A stretch of DNA of 64,000 nucleotides from Pseudozobellia sp. WGM2 (GCF_017810075.1 NZ_JADNYK010000003.1:248001-312000), one strand, 5' to 3'; positions 34,458-43,536 are shown, counted from the first letter of the stretch. Numbers and translations: made by a program. The notes: generated by a model from the letters alone, not told the origin.

Positions 34458-35381
34458 ATGCGGAAATTATTTAACAATATCGCTCTTACATCACTTTTCA
34501 TATTTGTGGCTGTAATTAATGGTAGAGCACAACAGACTCCTACTTTTTCCGAGTATAATTATAACCCATATTTAATAAACTCTGCATTTGCCGGCCTAGC
34601 GCCTAGTGCAGAGATAGGTATCAATAATTCAGGTTTTTTCAATCAGATCGAAGGTAGCCCAAGAAATTTCGCCTTAAGTTTTCACACTCCCTTAAACAGA
34701 GGAAAGTTAGGGCTTGGAGCTGGAATAGTACGTGATAAAATTGGAGTTACCACCTCTACGAGTGCATTTGCGACCTATTCGTACAAAATATTCTTTGACA
34801 CTAAAAGTAATAGACCATATTGGCAAATATATACTCCAAACTCGGTATCGTTCTCGATATCACCCGGTGTGCAGCAATATCAAGAAAATTTATTGGAACT
34901 AGGTATCATGAACGACCCTAATTTCGCTATGAACATTAATGCAACCATACCAACTGTAGGTATTGGTTTTCTCTTGAATCTAACGAATGTATATGTAGGC
35001 CTTTCCACTCCAAACGTAATTGGCGATATGCTATCTTCAGATGAAAACGTAGATATTAATGTACCGTATTACGGATATCTGGGATATCGCTTTTTTTCAA
35101 ACCAGTTTGAAGAACTGATGATAAAGCCCAATATACTTTTGAAATATGAAAATGGAGCCCCTTTTCAAGCAGATATTAACCTTGCTGTTAGCTTTAGTAA
35201 CTTCGAGCTTGGTACCGGGTACCGCACCAATTCGTCAATCAACTTACTCGCTGGCATCTATTTTCTGAAAAACTTACGCTTTATCTATAACTATAACCTA
35301 GCTACAAATGATTCTCCCCTTGGCAATACCCATGGGCTCATTCTTAACTATAGATTTGGCGATGGCTATAAAATTGATTAA
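34458..35381 (+). CDS. PorP/SprF-family type IX secretion membrane protein
   Basis: A 307-residue outer-membrane barrel-type protein with a signal peptide (ending GRAQ). The family signature is FSEYNYNPYLINSAFAGLAPSAEIG (near 32-56), then NFALSFHTPLNRGKLGLGAG. Strand-like segments fill the rest up to LILNYRFGDG. It starts 6 nt after the stop of the giant LRR protein. In Flavobacterium johnsoniae SprF is needed to secrete SprB, which has the same kind of C-terminal domain, and such pairs are common. The partner here is therefore very likely the LRR protein. Confidence 0.9.
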   Translation: MRKLFNNIALTSLFIFVAVINGRAQQTPTFSEYNYNPYLINSAFAGLAPSAEIGINNSGFFNQIEGSPRNFALSFHTPLNRGKLGLGAGIVRDKIGVTTSTSAFATYSYKIFFDTKSNRPYWQIYTPNSVSFSISPGVQQYQENLLELGIMNDPNFAMNINATIPTVGIGFLLNLTNVYVGLSTPNVIGDMLSSDENVDINVPYYGYLGYRFFSNQFEELMIKPNILLKYENGAPFQADINLAVSFSNFELGTGYRTNSSINLLAGIYFLKNLRFIYNYNLATNDSPLGNTHGLILNYRFGDGYKID

Positions 35382-35393
35382 ATAAAGGCCTAA

Positions 35394-35417
35394 AATTAAG
35401 AGCCCACAGTCTTAATT
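35394..35417. terminator. AT-rich hairpin between convergent genes
   Basis: AATTAAGA (35394-35401) and TCTTAATT (35410-35417) are perfect 8-bp arms with an 8-nt loop. It lies between the PorP/SprF stop and the RluB-like stop, overlapping the latter, and may act on both strands. Stability is modest because it is AT-rich. Confidence 0.45.
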
Positions 35418-36254
35418 GATCATTTTAAGATTAGCAACCTCTTGTTCTGTAAGATAACGCCAGTGACCACGAGGCAAATCTTTTTTGGTGAGGCCAGCGT
35501 AAACGGCCCTATCCAATTTAATTATCTCGTAACCCAAGGTTTCAAAAATTCGTTGTACGATGTTGCTTCTACTACTAAAGATTTCCATACCCACTTGGGT
35601 CTTCGGTGAGTTTTCAATAAAACTTACGTCTTGCACCTTAACAACCTTTTCATCAACCAATAAACCATCTTTTATTTTCTTAAGATCGGCACTTCTAAGC
35701 GGTTTGCTCAACTCGATATGAAAAATTTTTCGAAGTCCGTTCTTAGGGCTGTTCAGACGTTTGCTCATTTCCCCGTCATTGGTAAACAAGAGTAAGCCCG
35801 TATTGTCTTTACCCATTTTACCAATTGGTTTCAATTCGGTTTTAGTAGCTTTTGAAATTAAGCCCACAGCTGTGCGTCTTCCGTGCTCGTTTCTCGTAGA
35901 TGTCGTAAAATCTTTTGGTTTGTTCAGCAGCACGTACTCCCGTTTTGCCGGATTTAAGAGACGACCATCAAACTTGACCTCATCTGCTAGTTTCACTTTA
36001 TAGCCCATCTCTGTTATGGGCTTTCCGTTTACCGTTACATTTCCGGCAGAAATGAAAATATCGGCCTCTCTTCTAGAACAAACTCCTGAATTTGCCACAT
36101 ATTTATTTAACCTGATCAGGTTAGGGTCTCCCTGTTTTTCAGTATTGTGCTGTTTTTTTACAGGAGCGTTTCCTCTTGCGTAACTTTTTTTACGAAAATT
36201 TCCGCCTTGTCTTCCCGATGCTCTCTTTCCGTCATTTGATCCCGATCTGCTCAT
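35412..36254 (-). CDS. RluB/RsuA-type pseudouridine synthase-like protein, catalytic Asp apparently absent
   Basis: A 280-residue protein with a basic N-terminal tail (1-35, Gly/Lys/Arg-rich), an S4 RNA-binding domain (IRLNKYVANSGVCSRREAD, near 47-65) and the RluB-like catalytic domain. The active-site motif normally GRLDxxTxGLL reads GKMGKDNTGLLLFTNDG here, so Gly stands where the catalytic Asp is expected; an Asp lies two residues later. The rest, including RKIFHIEL and GHWRYLTEQEV, is normal. Members isomerise uridine in 23S or 16S rRNA. It may be inactive, use the shifted Asp, or only bind RNA. A consensus promoter precedes it. Confidence 0.82.
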   Translation of the reverse strand: MSRSGSNDGKRASGRQGGNFRKKSYARGNAPVKKQHNTEKQGDPNLIRLNKYVANSGVCSRREADIFISAGNVTVNGKPITEMGYKVKLADEVKFDGRLLNPAKREYVLLNKPKDFTTSTRNEHGRRTAVGLISKATKTELKPIGKMGKDNTGLLLFTNDGEMSKRLNSPKNGLRKIFHIELSKPLRSADLKKIKDGLLVDEKVVKVQDVSFIENSPKTQVGMEIFSSRSNIVQRIFETLGYEIIKLDRAVYAGLTKKDLPRGHWRYLTEQEVANLKMIN

Positions 36255-36268
36255 ATCTAAAATTTGTG

Positions 36269-36297
36269 CAAAGGTAACCTTAATCTTTGAACTCCAA
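36269..36297 (-). promoter_or_regulatory. Promoter of the RluB-like gene
   Basis: On the minus strand TTG (plus-strand CAA, 36295-36297), an 18-nt spacer and TACCTTTG (plus-strand CAAAGGTA, 36269-36276) match the Bacteroidota consensus. The predicted start near 36262 leaves a very short leader before the ATG at 36254. Confidence 0.6.
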
Positions 36298-36339
36298 TAT
36301 TTAAAGCCTAAATGATAACGATAAGAATGAATATTTCAG

Positions 36340-37245
36340 CTAAAGTATTCTATTGAGTACGAGGTCTATATCAATTAGCAATATGCTGAACACGCCTACG
36401 ATAATGATGAACTTGATAATATTGTGCAAACCTACATAGTGTAATTTAGTATTTGCCCTCCACAGCATAACTACCAATAGTACAAGAAGACCAATGCAGA
36501 CCAAGAAATAAAAGTGCATATAACCTACATCAAAGTATTCAGTCAATAAGAAAGCAGGTATTAGGGTAAATAAAAAAAGTAGGCTAATACATATCTTTGA
36601 AAACCGCTGACCGTATAAAATTGGTATGGTCTTATAGTTCTGAGCCATGTCACCGGCTATATTTTCTAAATCTTTCAGCATTTCCCGAATTAAAATCAAG
36701 AGAAATAGAAATATGGCATGAACAAAAATCACGGTATCAAAATTCTTGTAATAGACGAAAACTGCAAAAAACGGAGTAATCGCTAATGTTGCCGAAACAA
36801 AATTGCCAATAAAGGCAATCTTTTTAAGCTTATGCGAATAGAACCAAATACCAAATACATAAGCGGAGAAAAAGAGTACCGCTTTAAAAGACACGTAACT
36901 TGCGGCAAATGTTGCCAAGAAATTGAGAACAAAATAAGTTATCAGTTTGAACTGCTGGCTTACCAAGCGATCTAGCATGCTTTTTCTTGGCTTGTTGATC
37001 AGGTCTTTTTCAGCATCGTAAAAATTGTTTATGATGTAACCACTGGCAATCACCAGTGCCGAAGAAAAAACAATTATAAATAGATTAAAATCGAAAACTA
37101 CTTTTCGCAAGGGCAGTTCTGGAGCCAGAATATAAACCGCCGCCAAGTACTGCGCCAAGGCAATCATCAAGACATTATAACCACGCACCACAGAGAAAAG
37201 ACTCAATAACTTTAACAGTAAGAGCCTATTTTTTCTGCTAAACAT
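36340..37245 (-). CDS. UbiA-family prenyltransferase
   Basis: A 301-residue membrane protein with about eight or nine hydrophobic spans. The first Asp-rich motif is NNFYDAEKDLINKPRKSM and the second is LKDLENIAGDMAQNYKTIPILYG; both bind prenyl diphosphate through magnesium. It is similar to proteins annotated geranylgeranylglycerol-phosphate geranylgeranyltransferase in this phylum, and it follows the mevalonate kinase gene by 43 nt. A role in transferring an isoprenoid to an acceptor in the inner membrane is supported; the acceptor is not known. Confidence 0.85.
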   Translation of the reverse strand: MFSRKNRLLLLKLLSLFSVVRGYNVLMIALAQYLAAVYILAPELPLRKVVFDFNLFIIVFSSALVIASGYIINNFYDAEKDLINKPRKSMLDRLVSQQFKLITYFVLNFLATFAASYVSFKAVLFFSAYVFGIWFYSHKLKKIAFIGNFVSATLAITPFFAVFVYYKNFDTVIFVHAIFLFLLILIREMLKDLENIAGDMAQNYKTIPILYGQRFSKICISLLFLFTLIPAFLLTEYFDVGYMHFYFLVCIGLLVLLVVMLWRANTKLHYVGLHNIIKFIIIVGVFSILLIDIDLVLNRIL

Positions 37246-37288
37246 TGATTACGCTTTTAGCGATATAAACTAAATATTTTTTGGAAAA

Positions 37289-38227
37289 TCAGAAGTTGTA
37301 AACCACTTCTAATTTATGACCAATCAAAGACTTTTTGGCCTTTTCGATATCTTCAGTAAAACCTAAAATATAACCGCCACCACCAGAACCACAGAGTTTC
37401 AAATAATACTCGTTAGTTTCGATACCATGTTTCCATAATTCATGAAACTTGGTAGGAATCATCGGTTTAAAATTGTCAAGTACCACATGTGATAATTGTT
37501 TCAGGTTACCAAAAAGTGATTTTACGTCACCTTTGACAAAATCATCGACACAGGCATCGGTATGCTTAATAAATTGGTTCTTTAGCATACTACGAAATCC
37601 TTCTTGTTTCATCTTTTCCATGAAAATCTGAACCATTGGTGCCGTTTCACCTGTCGACCCACTATCCAATAAAAACACAGCACCTTTACCATCTGCATTT
37701 TGTGCAGGAATACTGGCAGATTCAATGTTATCTTGTGAATTTATAAGTATGGGTAGACTCAAATAGCTGTTCAATGGATCAAGACCTGAAGACTTGCCGT
37801 GAAAAAAAGACTCCATCTTACCAAATACTTTTTTAAGCTTCAATAGTTTTTCTCGGGTAAGATTCTCTAAAACGGTAACCTTATCTTGAGCATATTTATC
37901 ATAAATTGCCGCTACAAGTGCCCCACTGCTACCTACCCCATAACCTTGAGGAATAGAACTATCGAAATACATACCTTGCGCCACATCAGCTTTTAAGGTC
38001 TCAAAATCAAATGACACCAATTCAGGACTGTTCTTCTCTACAATCTCTAAATAACCGATAAATTCTCGAAGACTTTGATTTGACTTCTTTGCCTCTTCTG
38101 ACGGATTTTCATCTGTTTTCAAAGCTCCCTTAAAAAAGTTGTAGGGTATGGAAAGTCCTTTAGAATCTTTGATGATCCCGTATTCTCCAAAAAGGAGGAT
38201 TTTAGAATAAAATAATGGTCCTTTCAT
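37289..38227 (-). CDS. Mevalonate kinase (GHMP kinase)
   Basis: A 312-residue cytosolic GHMP kinase. KILLFGEYGIIK (9-20) opens the fold, PQGYGVGSSGALVAA (93-107) is the ATP-binding GHMP motif, and CGSGGGGYILGF near the C-terminus is motif 3. The family also includes phosphomevalonate kinase, so mevalonate kinase is a best guess from length and motifs. The UbiA gene follows and diphosphomevalonate decarboxylase lies 1.1 kb away, consistent with the mevalonate route to isopentenyl diphosphate used in Flavobacteriia. Confidence 0.85.
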   Translation of the reverse strand: MKGPLFYSKILLFGEYGIIKDSKGLSIPYNFFKGALKTDENPSEEAKKSNQSLREFIGYLEIVEKNSPELVSFDFETLKADVAQGMYFDSSIPQGYGVGSSGALVAAIYDKYAQDKVTVLENLTREKLLKLKKVFGKMESFFHGKSSGLDPLNSYLSLPILINSQDNIESASIPAQNADGKGAVFLLDSGSTGETAPMVQIFMEKMKQEGFRSMLKNQFIKHTDACVDDFVKGDVKSLFGNLKQLSHVVLDNFKPMIPTKFHELWKHGIETNEYYLKLCGSGGGGYILGFTEDIEKAKKSLIGHKLEVVYNF

Positions 38228-38550
38228 TATATGGTTGATAAGGCTGGTGCAAAAATATGAAATTAACTGTTGAGTTATATAGGTTTTCTAGCAAACACCC
38301 CTAACGGGGTACAAATTTTCGGTAAAAAACACATATTTATTCTTTTAAAAGGGCTGCTCTCAAATATCAAATAAACAACTCGTCATATATCTACGTAAAA
38401 AACCTTAAATGGGATTCAAAAATTGTTCTCAGAATCATAAAAACCTTATACGCCACAAAAAAAATTTATATAGCAAATATCTTGAGTATGTAGACCCTAT
38501 ATTTTGCAGCAATCTGCCATTCAGTTATTACGGCCCTGAAACTATGATCG
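38228..38550. other. Divergent intergenic region, little recognisable
   Basis: 323 nt between the mevalonate kinase gene (minus) and the membrane protein at 38551 (plus). A -7-like box for the minus gene, CAAAAATA (plus strand, 38250-38257), lies 23 nt before its ATG, without a matching TTG partner. I see no RNA gene or full promoter for the plus-strand gene. Confidence 0.45.
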
Positions 38551-39285
38551 ATGAATCTAAAAATGAACCCTCGACAGGTGTTATATGTTCTATTAGGTGT
38601 AATTGGAATTCTTTTAATTTCAAACCTAATTGCTATTTTCATAAAACTCGCAATGAACGAATCTTTATTGCAAAAAACCGCCGTTTTATTCGATTTCAAT
38701 GAAGAGACCAACATTCCTACATTTTACTCATCATTAACATTATTGGCTTGCTCTTTATTACTCTACTATATTTATCGCAGCAAAATATTAAAAGACTATT
38801 CCGCTAAAAGCTGGCTCATGTTATCGGGGGTTTTCCTTTTTCTGGGTATTGACGAAATGGCCTCTATTCACGAGCAAATAATGGTCTTATTACAGAATTC
38901 TTTTGAATTTACGGGAGTTTTTTACTATGCTTGGATAATTCCGTACGGCATTGCCATAATTATTTCAGCTATTGTTTATCTTCCTTTTTTATGGTCGCTT
39001 CCAAAACAGATAAAAGCTCTTTTCATCTTATCGGCGTGTCTCTTTATTGGTGGTGCTGTGGGAGTTGAGATAATTGGTGGTCAGCATGACGAAATGTATG
39101 GTAAACACAATCTTACTTATTCGCTGCTTTATACTATTGAAGAACTTTTAGAAATGATTGGGGTCGCCATTTTTTTATATGCACTTCTCGTATACATCGA
39201 GCTATACAGCGGTTTTGAAAACCTTAAAATAAAAGTTGAATCAGTTTCTCAATCGTCGAACAAAATACAGGAAGCTTCGGTTTAA
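38551..39285 (+). CDS. Hypothetical multi-spanning membrane protein
   Basis: A 244-residue protein with about six to seven hydrophobic segments (first at about 8-30) and hydrophilic ends. Acidic and His residues occur at segment edges, for example GIDEMASIHEQI and GGQHDEMYGKHNLTY, which might bind a metal or ligand. I recognise no named family. A second in-frame ATG lies four codons downstream. It converges with the decarboxylase gene with only 4 nt between stops. Confidence 0.7.
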   Translation: MNLKMNPRQVLYVLLGVIGILLISNLIAIFIKLAMNESLLQKTAVLFDFNEETNIPTFYSSLTLLACSLLLYYIYRSKILKDYSAKSWLMLSGVFLFLGIDEMASIHEQIMVLLQNSFEFTGVFYYAWIIPYGIAIIISAIVYLPFLWSLPKQIKALFILSACLFIGGAVGVEIIGGQHDEMYGKHNLTYSLLYTIEELLEMIGVAIFLYALLVYIELYSGFENLKIKVESVSQSSNKIQEASV

Positions 39286-39289
39286 ACCT

Positions 39290-40372
39290 TTACCTTTGTC
39301 TAGCTCCAAAACCCACACAATCATGAATGTACTGACCATTTTGGCAATAAATGGAGAGTTCATCATCTATAAAGTCATATATTACTTTCTTCTCGCTTTC
39401 GGGATAAAGCACATGCACATTGGCACCGGCATCTAAAGTGAAACAGATATGTGAATGTGATTTTTTTCGAAATTTCCATATTTTATTGATGATTTCCAGC
39501 GTATTGGGTTTCATTAAAATAAAATAGGGCATACTGGTCATCATCATTGAGTGCAAGGTCAAGGCTTCGCTCTCTACAATATCGATAAAACCATCTATAT
39601 CTCCTTCTACAAGAACTGATTTCAACTTACCCAAATTCTCATGAGCCTGTTCGAAACGTTGTTCGGCAAATGGATGCCCGTGCATAAGACCATGCCCCAC
39701 AGTACTGCTCACCTGCTTTGTACCTTTATCGACAAGTAAAACAGTATCTTGATAATTTTGAAATACGGAATGCACTTCTTTCGAGAAAGGAACTCCGTAT
39801 AAATCTGAACTATCCTGAAAATCTTTATGGGCGCCCCACTCGACTAAAGGCCCTTCTAGACTCCGGCAGGCACTACCGGAACCTAAACGCGAAAGAAAAG
39901 AGGCTTTCTTCAAGAAATAGTCATTATTCATGTCGGGCACTATTTGTCTTTCCAGATCCATAAAGCACATTGCCAATGCTGACATACTGCTTGCTGAAGA
40001 AGCTATACCGCTACTGTGCGGAAAAGAGTTAGAACTCTCGATTACAAAATGATACTGCCTTAAAAATGGTAAATACTTTTCAATACGTTTGAAAAATGTG
40101 ACAATCTTGGGTTTAAAATCTTCTTTAGATTCCCCCTCAAAAACAAAATCGAATGAAAACCCAGAAAAAGGCACTTCCAGTTTTTTATAGGAAACCGTAG
40201 TGGTAGTAGCACAATTGCTTAACGTGAAACTGATGGATGGGTTGGCCGGTATCTGGTTCTCTTTTTTGCCCCAGTATTTGACCAATGCAATATTACTGGG
40301 CGACTGCCAAGTTACTTTTCCGGATTTCAGGTCATTGGTATACGGTGAAGGAATAAATTCTACCTCGGTCAT
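39290..40372 (-). CDS. mvaD: Diphosphomevalonate decarboxylase
   Basis: A 360-residue GHMP-superfamily enzyme that decarboxylates mevalonate diphosphate to isopentenyl diphosphate with ATP. SPSNIALVKYWGK (24-36) with NPSISFTLS and PHSSGIASSASS (118-129) are characteristic. I chose the ATG at 40372. The frame extends to 40423, but that tail (MTLLEHPKNYLCKKLIH) is unusual and a promoter-like site lies within it. It completes the mevalonate cluster with the kinase at 37289-38227. Confidence 0.92.
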   Translation of the reverse strand: MTEVEFIPSPYTNDLKSGKVTWQSPSNIALVKYWGKKENQIPANPSISFTLSNCATTTTVSYKKLEVPFSGFSFDFVFEGESKEDFKPKIVTFFKRIEKYLPFLRQYHFVIESSNSFPHSSGIASSASSMSALAMCFMDLERQIVPDMNNDYFLKKASFLSRLGSGSACRSLEGPLVEWGAHKDFQDSSDLYGVPFSKEVHSVFQNYQDTVLLVDKGTKQVSSTVGHGLMHGHPFAEQRFEQAHENLGKLKSVLVEGDIDGFIDIVESEALTLHSMMMTSMPYFILMKPNTLEIINKIWKFRKKSHSHICFTLDAGANVHVLYPESEKKVIYDFIDDELSIYCQNGQYIHDCVGFGARQR

Positions 40373-40388
40373 ATGAATTAATTTTTTG

Positions 40389-40423
40389 CAAAGATAGTTT
40401 TTAGGATGTTCTAATAAAGTCAA
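40389..40423 (-). promoter_or_regulatory. Candidate promoter of mvaD
   Basis: On the minus strand TATCTTTG (plus-strand CAAAGATA, 40389-40396) lies just before the chosen ATG at 40372, with TTG (plus-strand CAA, 40421-40423) upstream after a 24-nt spacer, slightly long. It supports a start at 40372 rather than 40423. Confidence 0.45.
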
Positions 40424-40463
40424 CCGAATAAATCAGTATTTTAGAACTGAATTAGCCAACACA

Positions 40464-40937
40464 TTGAAAAATAAATTTCTACATATCGCATATGCGGTAG
40501 GTATTTGTTTGATTATCGCCCTGTTATCAAGTTTTGTCACTCAAAGCTCGGTCAATGATTGGTATGTTACTCTCAATAAGCCCAATTTCAACCCTCCGAA
40601 TTGGCTCTTCGCCCCTGTATGGACACTACTTTATATAAGCATGGGCGTTGCAGCAGGAATCGTTTGGAACAAAGGGTTCTATCATCTATGGGTAAAAACC
40701 GCCCTTTACCATTTTTGCTTTCAATTATTACTGAATGCTATGTGGAGTATTGTTTTCTTCGGATTAAAAGAGCTCTTCTTATCGGTAATCGTAATCGCAT
40801 CTTTACTTATTTTGCTCATATTCACAATCCGCTGGTTCAAAGTGGTCAGCAAATTAGCAGCCTGGTTACTGGTGCCTTATTTTTTATGGATCTGTTTTGC
40901 CACCGTTCTAACCTATAAGATTTGGGAATTGAACTAG
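40464..40937 (+). CDS. tspO: TspO/MBR-family tryptophan-rich protein
   Basis: A 157-residue membrane protein with five hydrophobic spans. The family core WYVTLNKPNFNPPNWLFAPVWTLLYISMGVAAG (near 30-62) and the later LLLNAMWSIVFFGL are intact. Tryptophan content is high. TspO proteins bind tetrapyrroles and have been linked to stress responses; the substrate here is unknown. The start codon is TTG at 40464; no ATG precedes it in frame. It converges with the DUF1697 gene. Confidence 0.92.
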   Translation: MKNKFLHIAYAVGICLIIALLSSFVTQSSVNDWYVTLNKPNFNPPNWLFAPVWTLLYISMGVAAGIVWNKGFYHLWVKTALYHFCFQLLLNAMWSIVFFGLKELFLSVIVIASLLILLIFTIRWFKVVSKLAAWLLVPYFLWICFATVLTYKIWELN

Positions 40938-40955
40938 AAAATTAATACGTAACCC

Positions 40956-41495
40956 CTATTTGGATAACTCTAACAGCTTCAGCATCGTTTTATAGTTGCG
41001 GGTAGTGGCCCCAACTTTCAACTTTTGCTCAACCAAATTGTTATTTAATTTCGCCTTACCATAACCTAATTTACAATTAAGATATACGCAGTCTGCAGTT
41101 ATATAAAAATCTTCGTTGGTATAGATTTCCGACTCAAATTTAATCTTGAGCTCTTCTTCTGGTTGGTTTTTTAGCAAAACGAAATAAAATTGCTTGCTCT
41201 CACCTACTTTATTGTTTGTAAGGGGATTATCCTTTAAAATTCGTTCTATATCCTCCCTGGTCTTAATCAAAATCGGAACTTCATACCCAAAAGACTCTAG
41301 AATTACCGATTGAACCTTATTTTCTAAAATTTCTTTTTTAGAATTATCGAAAGAGAAAACCACGTTACCACTTTGAATATAGGTGACCACATCTTCAAAA
41401 CCATTTTTCTCAAGAGAATGGCACAGTTCGGCCATAGGTATTTTTTTCTGACCGCTGACGTTAATCCCCCGCAATAAGGCTATATACTTCTGCAT
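40956..41495 (-). CDS. DUF1697 family protein
   Basis: A 179-residue cytosolic protein. The N-terminus YIALLRGINVSGQKKIPMAEL and TYIQSGNVVFSF (38-50 region) are the DUF1697 signature; the family's biochemical function is unknown. It ends a run of minus-strand genes and starts 3 nt after the HI0933-type flavoprotein stop, so it is co-transcribed with it. Confidence 0.9.
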   Translation of the reverse strand: MQKYIALLRGINVSGQKKIPMAELCHSLEKNGFEDVVTYIQSGNVVFSFDNSKKEILENKVQSVILESFGYEVPILIKTREDIERILKDNPLTNNKVGESKQFYFVLLKNQPEEELKIKFESEIYTNEDFYITADCVYLNCKLGYGKAKLNNNLVEQKLKVGATTRNYKTMLKLLELSK

Positions 41496-41498
41496 ACT

Positions 41499-42782
41499 TC
41501 AAGAATTTGATATGGCCTTTGCTACCATATACCCCCCAGTCCATGCATTTTGAAAATTGAAACCGCCTGTGATGGCATCCACGTTGATTACTTCCCCGGC
41601 AAAGTACGTATTCGGCAATATTTTACTTTCAAAGGTCTTAAAATTTATTTCTTTTAAATCAACACCGCCCGCTGTTACGAACTCCTCCTTGAACGTACTT
41701 TTACCATCTATCTTTAGCTCGCACTCTGTCAATTCTGCCGCCAATACTTCCAATATTCGGTTATTCATGTCGGCCCATTTATCCGTTTTGGAAATACCCG
41801 AAGCAGCCACTAAATTTATCCAAAGTCTTCTAGGTACATCTACCGCTTTGGTTCGCAAAACTGTTTTCTTCGCTTCGACTTCCTTAATTTCCTTTAATAA
41901 ACTTAAGGCTCCTTCAAAACTGTATTCAGGCAACCAATTTACGCGTATCTTAAAACGATACGACATATCGCTGAGAAGCCTTGCCCCCCAAGCAGATAAT
42001 CTCAATATTGCGGGGCCGCTCAATCCCCAATGGGTAATCAAAACAGGCCCATCAGAGCTGAGCAGTGGTTTTTTTGATGATTGACTCTTTAAACGCATCG
42101 TTATTTTAGAATCTGCGAGCTTATTTTCAAACACTTCGACATCGGCATAAGTACTGACTCCAGGTATTCCAGAAATTCTTTGGTCCTTACAGTTAAATGT
42201 AAATAACGAAGGAACCGCCGTTTCAATCTTATGGCCCAGGCCTTCGAGCATTTTCCATATTTTAGGATTGCTGCCCGTTGCAAACACCAATTTCTGGCAC
42301 TCGTAAGTATGCTTTATCGTCGTAAGTTTCCAACCCTTTGTTTTAGAGTCTTTATTATTAAGAGGGTCAATATTGGTTACGGCACTATGTCGTAAGACCC
42401 GTATTCCCAAACGATCGGCTTCATTCAAAAAACAATCAATAATCGTTTGTGAAGAATCACTCACAGGAAACATGCGACCATCCGACTCAATTTTAAGCTT
42501 TATACCCCGTTGTTCGAAAAAAGCTACCGTATCACCACTTGCATAAGAATGAAATGGACCTAAAAGTTCTTTTTCGCCCCTAGGGTAGTTCTTAACCAAT
42601 TCATACGGGTCGAACTCTGCATGGGTGACATTACACCTTCCCCCACCTGACACTTTAACTTTGCCCAAAACTTCTTTACCTCGTTCAAGTATAGCAATCT
42701 TAAGTTCTGGTCGTAGTTCTGCTATATGAATAGCCGTAAAAAAGCCTGCAGCCCCGCCACCAATTATAATTACATCGAACAT
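41499..42782 (-). CDS. HI0933/BaiN-type NAD(P)/FAD-dependent oxidoreductase
   Basis: A 427-residue flavoprotein. The N-terminal dinucleotide motif is IIIGGGAAGFFTA (5-17), then GKVKVSGGGRCNVTH (40-54), a signature of the HI0933 family, and TAGGVDLKEINFKTFESK and NAWTGGYMVAKA at the C-terminus. Members include BaiN, linked to bile-acid reduction, but most have no known substrate. The start overlaps the GDPD stop by one base, indicating a single transcript. Confidence 0.9.
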   Translation of the reverse strand: MFDVIIIGGGAAGFFTAIHIAELRPELKIAILERGKEVLGKVKVSGGGRCNVTHAEFDPYELVKNYPRGEKELLGPFHSYASGDTVAFFEQRGIKLKIESDGRMFPVSDSSQTIIDCFLNEADRLGIRVLRHSAVTNIDPLNNKDSKTKGWKLTTIKHTYECQKLVFATGSNPKIWKMLEGLGHKIETAVPSLFTFNCKDQRISGIPGVSTYADVEVFENKLADSKITMRLKSQSSKKPLLSSDGPVLITHWGLSGPAILRLSAWGARLLSDMSYRFKIRVNWLPEYSFEGALSLLKEIKEVEAKKTVLRTKAVDVPRRLWINLVAASGISKTDKWADMNNRILEVLAAELTECELKIDGKSTFKEEFVTAGGVDLKEINFKTFESKILPNTYFAGEVINVDAITGGFNFQNAWTGGYMVAKAISNS

Positions 42783-43534
42783 TATTTGGTACGCTCAGGA
42801 TAATTCGTAATAATACCACTAACCCCAAAGCGTTTCATTCTTAAAATATCATCAGGCTCATTGACCGTCCAAGGGTAAACTTTAAACCCGGCATTTTTAA
42901 TGGCCAGATTATTTGCTGCCGTAAGATTCTTGAAATTAGGGTTTATAGCCTCTGCTCTCAGCTCTTTGGCTACTGGTATTGCTTCGAGGGGGTCTTGGCC
43001 AATTAAAACCGCTATGGGCATCTCAAAATTTTCTTTTCTCATGGTTCGTAGTTCATCCCAGTTAAAACTGGAGATGATAAAATCTGACAGTTGCCATTCG
43101 TGGTTCTTTATATACTGTTTCACGATCGTATTTACGTCGACGGCCGTATGGGCTCCTTTTAGCTCTATATTCAAAGCAACCTTGGCATCCATTAAATCTA
43201 AAACTTCTTCAAGAGTCGGAATAGTATGCCCCCCTTCTACCTTTAACTTTCTCAATTCGGAGAATGTATAATTTTCAATAGCTCCTGTTCCATCTGTTAG
43301 GCGGTTCACCTTATCGTCATGAAATACCACTATTTCTCCCGTTTTGATTTTAAAAACATCGATTTCGATCATATCTACCTCAAAATCGATAGCGCTTTGT
43401 ATCGAAGCCAGGGTATTTTCAGTTTCATGGCCCATGGCTCCTCTGTGCCCAATTGTAATCGGCTTCTGTCCTTCCATACAACTTGTAAGACTTAAAAATA
43501 ACAGGGTAAGTACTAATATCTTTCGTTTAAACAT
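42782..43534 (-). CDS. Glycerophosphodiester phosphodiesterase, lipoprotein
   Basis: A 250-residue lipoprotein (SLTSC, Cys19). GHRGAMGHETENT (29-41) holds catalytic His30, and MIEIDVF with FHDDKVNRLTDG provides the metal-binding acidic residues and the second His. It hydrolyses glycerophosphodiesters to an alcohol and glycerol 3-phosphate. Being lipidated, it should act in the periplasm. It lies 2 nt downstream of the GH13 gene, so it is co-expressed with the maltose module, though I see no functional link. Confidence 0.9.
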   Translation of the reverse strand: MFKRKILVLTLLFLSLTSCMEGQKPITIGHRGAMGHETENTLASIQSAIDFEVDMIEIDVFKIKTGEIVVFHDDKVNRLTDGTGAIENYTFSELRKLKVEGGHTIPTLEEVLDLMDAKVALNIELKGAHTAVDVNTIVKQYIKNHEWQLSDFIISSFNWDELRTMRKENFEMPIAVLIGQDPLEAIPVAKELRAEAINPNFKNLTAANNLAIKNAGFKVYPWTVNEPDDILRMKRFGVSGIITNYPERTK

Positions 43535-43536
43535 AA

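Noticed and set aside
38409-38702. Open frame of 97 codons before the membrane protein
   Set aside because: It overlaps the real gene in another frame, has no recognisable composition and lies mostly in the intergenic region.
39290-40423. mvaD starting at 40423
   Set aside because: The additional 17 residues do not look like the family N-terminus and a promoter-like box lies inside that stretch.
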